Below the pieces are notes generated by a model, which did no database searches, was not told where the DNA came from, and saw only the letters and a program-made list of their open reading frames with translations. From assembly GCA_944333305.1 (NCBI GenBank), contig CALVKV010000056.1, positions 1-8,357 of the forward strand: a stretch of 8,357 bases of DNA, given 5' to 3'. The translations under genes were made by a program, and so were the position numbers. Below are positions 5,569 through 8,357 of this stretch, in pieces (within the stretch, counting starts at the first letter, position 1; the number at the start of each line of letters is the position of its first letter). The DNA is from an uncultured Bacilli bacterium (GTDB taxonomy: Bacteria > Bacillota_I > Bacilli_A > RF39 > UBA660).

Positions 5569-7095
5569 CTATTTTTTATTATCCCTAACAGTTACATATC
5601 TTTGATTTCTAGCATTAATACTTTTCTTATTAGTATATTCTAACTTAGAAAGAGCAATAAGCGGTTTTAATATTTTATAAGCAACATATCTTTTTGAAGA
5701 AATACCAATATGTTCTCTAATTTCTTTAGCAGTTTTTGGCTCTTTACAAAACATTAACACCTCATCAAGTATTGCACTTTGTGTATCACTTTGTGTATCA
5801 CTTTGTGTATCACTTTGTAAAGTAACTTTTTTCCCATTCCAAATTTTTATTCCTAAATCCATACCATTCCTAAAAATAACCTTAAAACTTCCTCTTTCTT
5901 CATAAAATTCAGGTTCAGGCAATTCATACTTTGCCATTTCTCTTTTCATAGTCGGTATACCTGTATGTCTATTTTCTATTACAGAACCTTTTTCTTCTAA
6001 TAATCTAACTAATGTAGGATTTCTTGACTCCATCATAGTATCAGTACCAAGTTTCTCTAGTTTATTAGTACCATATAAAGCGCCAGGATTTAATATCTCT
6101 ACTCTATTTTCATACATATAAACAGAAATAAAAGCACTTTCCGTTTCTTTACTATAATCTCTATGTATTAAAGCATTAGCAACTGCTTCTCTTAAAGCTT
6201 CTAAAGGATATTCAGTTCTATTTTCTCTTTTACCATCAGAATCTATTATTACCATAGTCTTCATATTTCTTCTTAAAAATCTCATAGTTCCTTCAAGCAT
6301 CTCTTCTATAGTTCCCTCTACCCTTTGATTATCAATAAATCTCTCACCTAAAGGACCTACATCACCTAATTTTGTTCCCGGCATAACAGAACAAGCAACA
6401 AATAATTGTGGATAAAAACTTTGTGGATATTCTCCAAAAATAAGTGTCCCAGCAAGTGTTGGATATGTTTTATTATTATCATTATCAACTATACCACATA
6501 ATTTTAAATTTTTTTCATAATTATTTTTAGAAAAGTTTGGTTTTATTTCTTTTATTTTATTAAGATATTCTTTTAAGCTTTCCTTATTTAAATCTTCAAT
6601 ACTAGATTTTTTAGTTGGTCTTGTATCTTCAAAAATATGATCATTATAACTTTCAAAAGCATAAATCTCATAATCAGTTAACAACTCATCTCTATCGCCT
6701 TCTCTTGTATAAGAACCTGCTTTTAAACCTTTAGGTTTATAATAACAAGGTTTTTTATTTTGTCTTAATTCATCTATTTTTACAGCAAGAATATTCTTAC
6801 CTTCAAATTCTAGAGGTAGTATATCTGTTCTAACACTAGGAACCATAGCATCACTACATAAAGAAGTTATTTGCTTCTGTAAATCATTTATATCATAAAC
6901 ACCCTCTGTTTTAAAATTATCATCCTCACTTAAGCCAAAAATAATAATGCCACCATATTTATTAGAAAAACTAGATATTGTATCATAACATTTTTTAGGA
7001 AAGCCTAATAGAGCACTTTTAGCTTCAATTCTATTAGTTTCCATATTGTATTTTCTTAAAAGTTTTATTGCATCTATTACTTCGTTTTTTTCCAT
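5569..7095 (-). CDS. Schlafen/AlbA_2-domain protein with GHKL-like ATPase region and winged helix
   Basis: This 508-residue soluble protein has the architecture of COG2865. The AlbA_2 (Schlafen-type, formerly AAA_4) domain spans about 8-148. It shows METNRIEAKSA (E19, E24, K26), FSNKYGGIIIFGLSEDD at 43-59, and KAGSYTREGD at 125-134. A GHKL/HATPase_c_4-like region spans about 295-410, with LREAVANALIHRDYS at 301-315 (N-box-like E303, N307, H311), LNPGALYG at 335-342 and NRHTGIP at 375-381. An SDTQ repeat at 428-440 leads to a winged helix at about 441-503 (TAKEIREHIGIS, then YKILKPLI). Such proteins are annotated as putative transcriptional regulators or RNA/DNA-binding ATPases; some AlbA_2 relatives act as nucleases or occur in defence loci. 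The ATG at 7095 has GGAGGTG seven bases upstream. It follows the exchanger gene by 24 bases and precedes the kinase-like gene by 16, so co-transcription is likely. The domain call is strong; the role is unknown. Confidence 0.9.
   Translation of the reverse strand: MEKNEVIDAIKLLRKYNMETNRIEAKSALLGFPKKCYDTISSFSNKYGGIIIFGLSEDDNFKTEGVYDINDLQKQITSLCSDAMVPSVRTDILPLEFEGKNILAVKIDELRQNKKPCYYKPKGLKAGSYTREGDRDELLTDYEIYAFESYNDHIFEDTRPTKKSSIEDLNKESLKEYLNKIKEIKPNFSKNNYEKNLKLCGIVDNDNNKTYPTLAGTLIFGEYPQSFYPQLFVACSVMPGTKLGDVGPLGERFIDNQRVEGTIEEMLEGTMRFLRRNMKTMVIIDSDGKRENRTEYPLEALREAVANALIHRDYSKETESAFISVYMYENRVEILNPGALYGTNKLEKLGTDTMMESRNPTLVRLLEEKGSVIENRHTGIPTMKREMAKYELPEPEFYEERGSFKVIFRNGMDLGIKIWNGKKVTLQSDTQSDTQSDTQSAILDEVLMFCKEPKTAKEIREHIGISSKRYVAYKILKPLIALSKLEYTNKKSINARNQRYVTVRDNKK
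5775..5818 (-). repeat. 12-base tandem repeat (3.7 copies) encoding SDTQ units
   Basis: The plus-strand unit CACTTTGTGTAT occurs three times exactly (5775-5786, 5787-5798, 5799-5810), followed by 8 bases of a fourth copy. It lies inside the AlbA_2 gene and encodes SDTQSDTQSDTQS (residues 428-440), in the hinge between the ATPase region and the C-terminal winged helix. Because the unit is a multiple of three, gain or loss of copies changes hinge length without breaking the frame. The copies are identical at the DNA level, including codon choice, which points to recent slippage or expansion. Confidence 0.95.
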
Positions 7096-7102
7096 TTTGT
7101 AG

Positions 7103-7109
7103 CACCTCC
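7103..7109 (-). promoter_or_regulatory. Strong ribosome binding site of the AlbA_2 gene
   Basis: The mRNA reads GGAGGTG, a near-perfect Shine-Dalgarno sequence, seven bases before the ATG at 7095. It is the strongest such site in the window and lies in the 24-base gap after the exchanger stop codon. Confidence 0.8.
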
Positions 7110-7119
7110 GTTTAATATA

Positions 7120-8079
7120 CTAAAAGAATAACATATATACATAATAAAGAACAAATACTATTAACATAATAGTTCCTTCTTTTTTACTAACTACTCTTTC
7201 ACTCCTTGCAAATATAAATAAAAGAAAGGAAGATAAAAAGACAGCAAGTATATCAACAAAACCAAAGCTCTCTAAAGCTATATTACCAAAAATTAAAATA
7301 GGTAGTCCTAATACTATACATATATTAAAAATATTAGTACCAATAATATTACCAATAGCCATATCAAACTCACCTTTTTTAGCACTTATTACTGTCATTA
7401 TCATCTCAGGTAAGCTTGTTCCTATAACAATAGCAGTCATTGTAATTGCCTTTTCACTTATCTTCAAAAAACTTGCAATGTTTTTAGCAGACTCTACAAT
7501 TAAATCACTACTATAAATTATTAAAACAATTGTAACTAGTAAAAGGAAACAAGAAACAAGAGGAGAATATTTTCCCTTTTCTATTTCTTCTTCACTTTTA
7601 TTATTACGTTTAAATAACATCCCTACCAAATATAAAAGAAACATACAAAACAATAAAATTAAAATAATACTATCACGTCTTGAAAAAACATTATCAGTTA
7701 AAGGATTAAAAGCACTATCTAACATAAGAATAGAAAAAGCTGTTGTAACTATTAATAGTAAAGGTAGCTCTTTTTTTACCGTTGCATGTCTTACTTTAAT
7801 AGGTCTAATAAAACTAGCAAGTCCTATAATTAAGAAAACATTTACAATCGAGCTACCAACAACATTTGCAAAAGCCATAACTCCATCACCACTTGCAATA
7901 CTTCTAAAAGATATAGCAATTTCAGGAGCACAAGTTCCAAAAGAGACAATTGTAAGAGCAATTAACATCTTAGGAACTCTTAACTTTAAAGCTAATGATG
8001 AAGCAGCATCTACTAAAACATCTGATGATTTAATAATAATAGCAAATCCTACTAATAAAAGAACTATATCTAAAACCAT
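7120..8079 (-). CDS. CaCA-family Na+(or H+)/Ca2+ exchanger, YrbG-like inner-membrane antiporter
   Basis: This 319-residue membrane protein has the two inverted halves of the Ca2+/cation antiporter family. About ten hydrophobic segments are visible, with a charged central loop at about 157-170 (KRNNKSEEEIEKGK). The alpha-1 repeat has SFGTCAPE at 46-53 (E53), then NVVGSSIVN at 72-80. The alpha-2 repeat has GTSLPE at 220-225 (E225), then GNIIGTNIFN at 243-252. E53 and E225 correspond to the paired ion-binding glutamates. The protein probably exports Ca2+ using a Na+ or H+ gradient; the driving ion cannot be read from sequence. The start chosen is ATG at 8079, with AAAGGAAAG seven bases upstream, and the protein then begins MVLDIVLLLVGFAIIIKSSD. 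A longer reading to a TTG at 8142 would add 21 residues, but it lacks a ribosome binding site and would begin upstream of the promoter. It is the first gene of the putative three-gene transcript. Confidence 0.93.
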   Translation of the reverse strand: MVLDIVLLLVGFAIIIKSSDVLVDAASSLALKLRVPKMLIALTIVSFGTCAPEIAISFRSIASGDGVMAFANVVGSSIVNVFLIIGLASFIRPIKVRHATVKKELPLLLIVTTAFSILMLDSAFNPLTDNVFSRRDSIILILLFCMFLLYLVGMLFKRNNKSEEEIEKGKYSPLVSCFLLLVTIVLIIYSSDLIVESAKNIASFLKISEKAITMTAIVIGTSLPEMIMTVISAKKGEFDMAIGNIIGTNIFNICIVLGLPILIFGNIALESFGFVDILAVFLSSFLLFIFARSERVVSKKEGTIMLIVFVLYYVYMLFF

Positions 8080-8086
8080 AACTATA

Positions 8087-8095
8087 CTTTCCTTT
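8087..8095 (-). promoter_or_regulatory. Ribosome binding site that decides the exchanger start
   Basis: The mRNA reads AAAGGAAAG, ending seven bases before the ATG at 8079. The upstream TTG at 8142 is preceded by CCCTTT and has no comparable site, so the shorter protein is preferred. Confidence 0.7.
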
Positions 8096-8109
8096 CTATT
8101 TATAATACT

Positions 8110-8138
8110 AGTATATATTAATTTAAAAGTTACTTCAA
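8110..8138 (-). promoter_or_regulatory. Sigma-A-type promoter of the exchanger/AlbA_2/kinase unit
   Basis: TTGAAG (8138-8133) and TATACT (8115-8110) are separated by exactly 17 bases. They match the -35 and -10 consensus at four and five of six positions. Initiation near 8103 gives a leader of roughly 25 bases containing the ribosome binding site. It lies between the upstream terminator and the exchanger. A 10-base perfect palindrome, ATACTAGTAT (8105-8114), overlaps the -10 box and could be an operator or simply chance. Confidence 0.6.
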
Positions 8139-8192
8139 ACAAAAGGGTATCTAGTTTACATTAATATTATTAACAAAATAAAGAAATTTACT

Positions 8193-8224
8193 AAAAAAAT
8201 AAGAGTGATTAAATACCACTCTTA
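8193..8224 (-). terminator. Rho-independent terminator containing the stop codon of the upstream gene
   Basis: In mRNA sense, TAAGAGTG pairs perfectly with CACTCTTA (8 base pairs, loop of 9 bases at 8216-8208), followed by seven uridines (8199-8193). The TAA stop of the upstream gene (8211-8209) is inside the loop, so the final codons of that gene form the left arm. It separates that gene from the exchanger promoter. Confidence 0.88.
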
Positions 8225-8357
8225 GTCATTACTTTCATCTTATCATCATATTCATCTATAGTATCATCTACAATTCCCAGTACTTCATTAAATGCTCTTA
8301 TATTACTATTTACATCATGATGAGATTTAATACTATAACTTTTAATATCTAATACAT
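8209..8357 (-). CDS. C-terminal end of an unidentified protein (5' part outside window)
   Basis: An open frame enters from the right edge and ends at TAA 8211-8209, giving 48 visible residues: VLDIKSYSIKSHHDVNSNIR, then AFNEVLGIVDDTIDEYDDKM, then KVMTKSGI. The tail is acidic and probably helical (about residues 20-42), with no membrane segment or cysteine. I do not recognise the family. That it is a real gene end is supported by the uninterrupted frame and by the strong terminator placed exactly at its stop codon. Confidence 0.6.
   Translation of the reverse strand, partial: VLDIKSYSIKSHHDVNSNIRAFNEVLGIVDDTIDEYDDKMKVMTKSGI

Noticed and set aside
5775..5818. Tandem repeat as a CRISPR array or origin iterons
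   Set aside because: Units are 12 bases, directly adjacent with no spacers, and in frame within a conserved coding sequence; a coding repeat explains them.
5569..7095. AlbA_2 protein as a RecG-type helicase, a name often given to this family
   Set aside because: No Walker A, DEAD/DEAH box or helicase motifs are present; the domains are AlbA_2, GHKL-like and winged helix.

Overview
The window is AT-rich DNA with every gene on the minus strand, so transcription runs from high to low coordinates. The genes point to a low-GC Gram-positive relative (Bacillota, Bacilli or Mollicutes-like, perhaps a gut lineage). They include a four-helix FtsK/SpoIIIE translocase, a side-by-side pair of U32-family tRNA hydroxylation genes like Bacillus yrrN/yrrO, and GGAGG-type ribosome binding sites. 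TGA is a stop codon for two genes and Trp is read from TGG where checked, so the code is the standard bacterial one, not the Mycoplasma code. No rRNA, tRNA, CRISPR array, insertion sequence or phage gene was seen.

Layout in the direction of transcription. (1) 8357-8209: C-terminus of an unidentified protein whose stop codon lies in the loop of a strong terminator (8224-8193). (2) 8138-8110: a sigma-A-like promoter for three closely spaced genes: a CaCA-family cation/Ca2+ exchanger (start corrected to 8079), a Schlafen/AlbA_2-type protein with a GHKL-like ATPase region and winged helix (7095-5569), and a 377-residue protein joining an unrecognised N-terminal domain to a P-loop kinase-like domain (5552-4419). 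(3) ftsK (4357-2096), with its own candidate promoter in a 61-base gap that has no convincing terminator, followed by a strong terminator. (4) A second unit with an extended -10 promoter driving a cysteine-free U32 protein and then a U32 protein with the Cys signature that runs off the left edge.

The U32 pair and ftsK look like core genes: wobble-uridine hydroxylation in tRNA and chromosome translocation at division. The accessory part is the AlbA_2/GHKL/winged-helix gene plus the kinase-like fusion gene, 16 bases apart. The AlbA_2 domain keeps an E-x4-E-x-K pattern and downstream acidic residues that resemble the nuclease site of Schlafen proteins. Its C-terminal winged helix is attached through an exact 12-base DNA repeat encoding SDTQ units. 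The kinase-like domain has a Walker A and a D-x-D-x4-R element resembling polynucleotide/zeta-type kinases. A nucleic-acid- or stress-directed two-gene module is the best candidate for something undescribed here, but that role is inference. No stretch over 300 bases lacks a gene; the longest is 129 bases (8080-8208), with a promoter, a ribosome binding site and terminator sequence.
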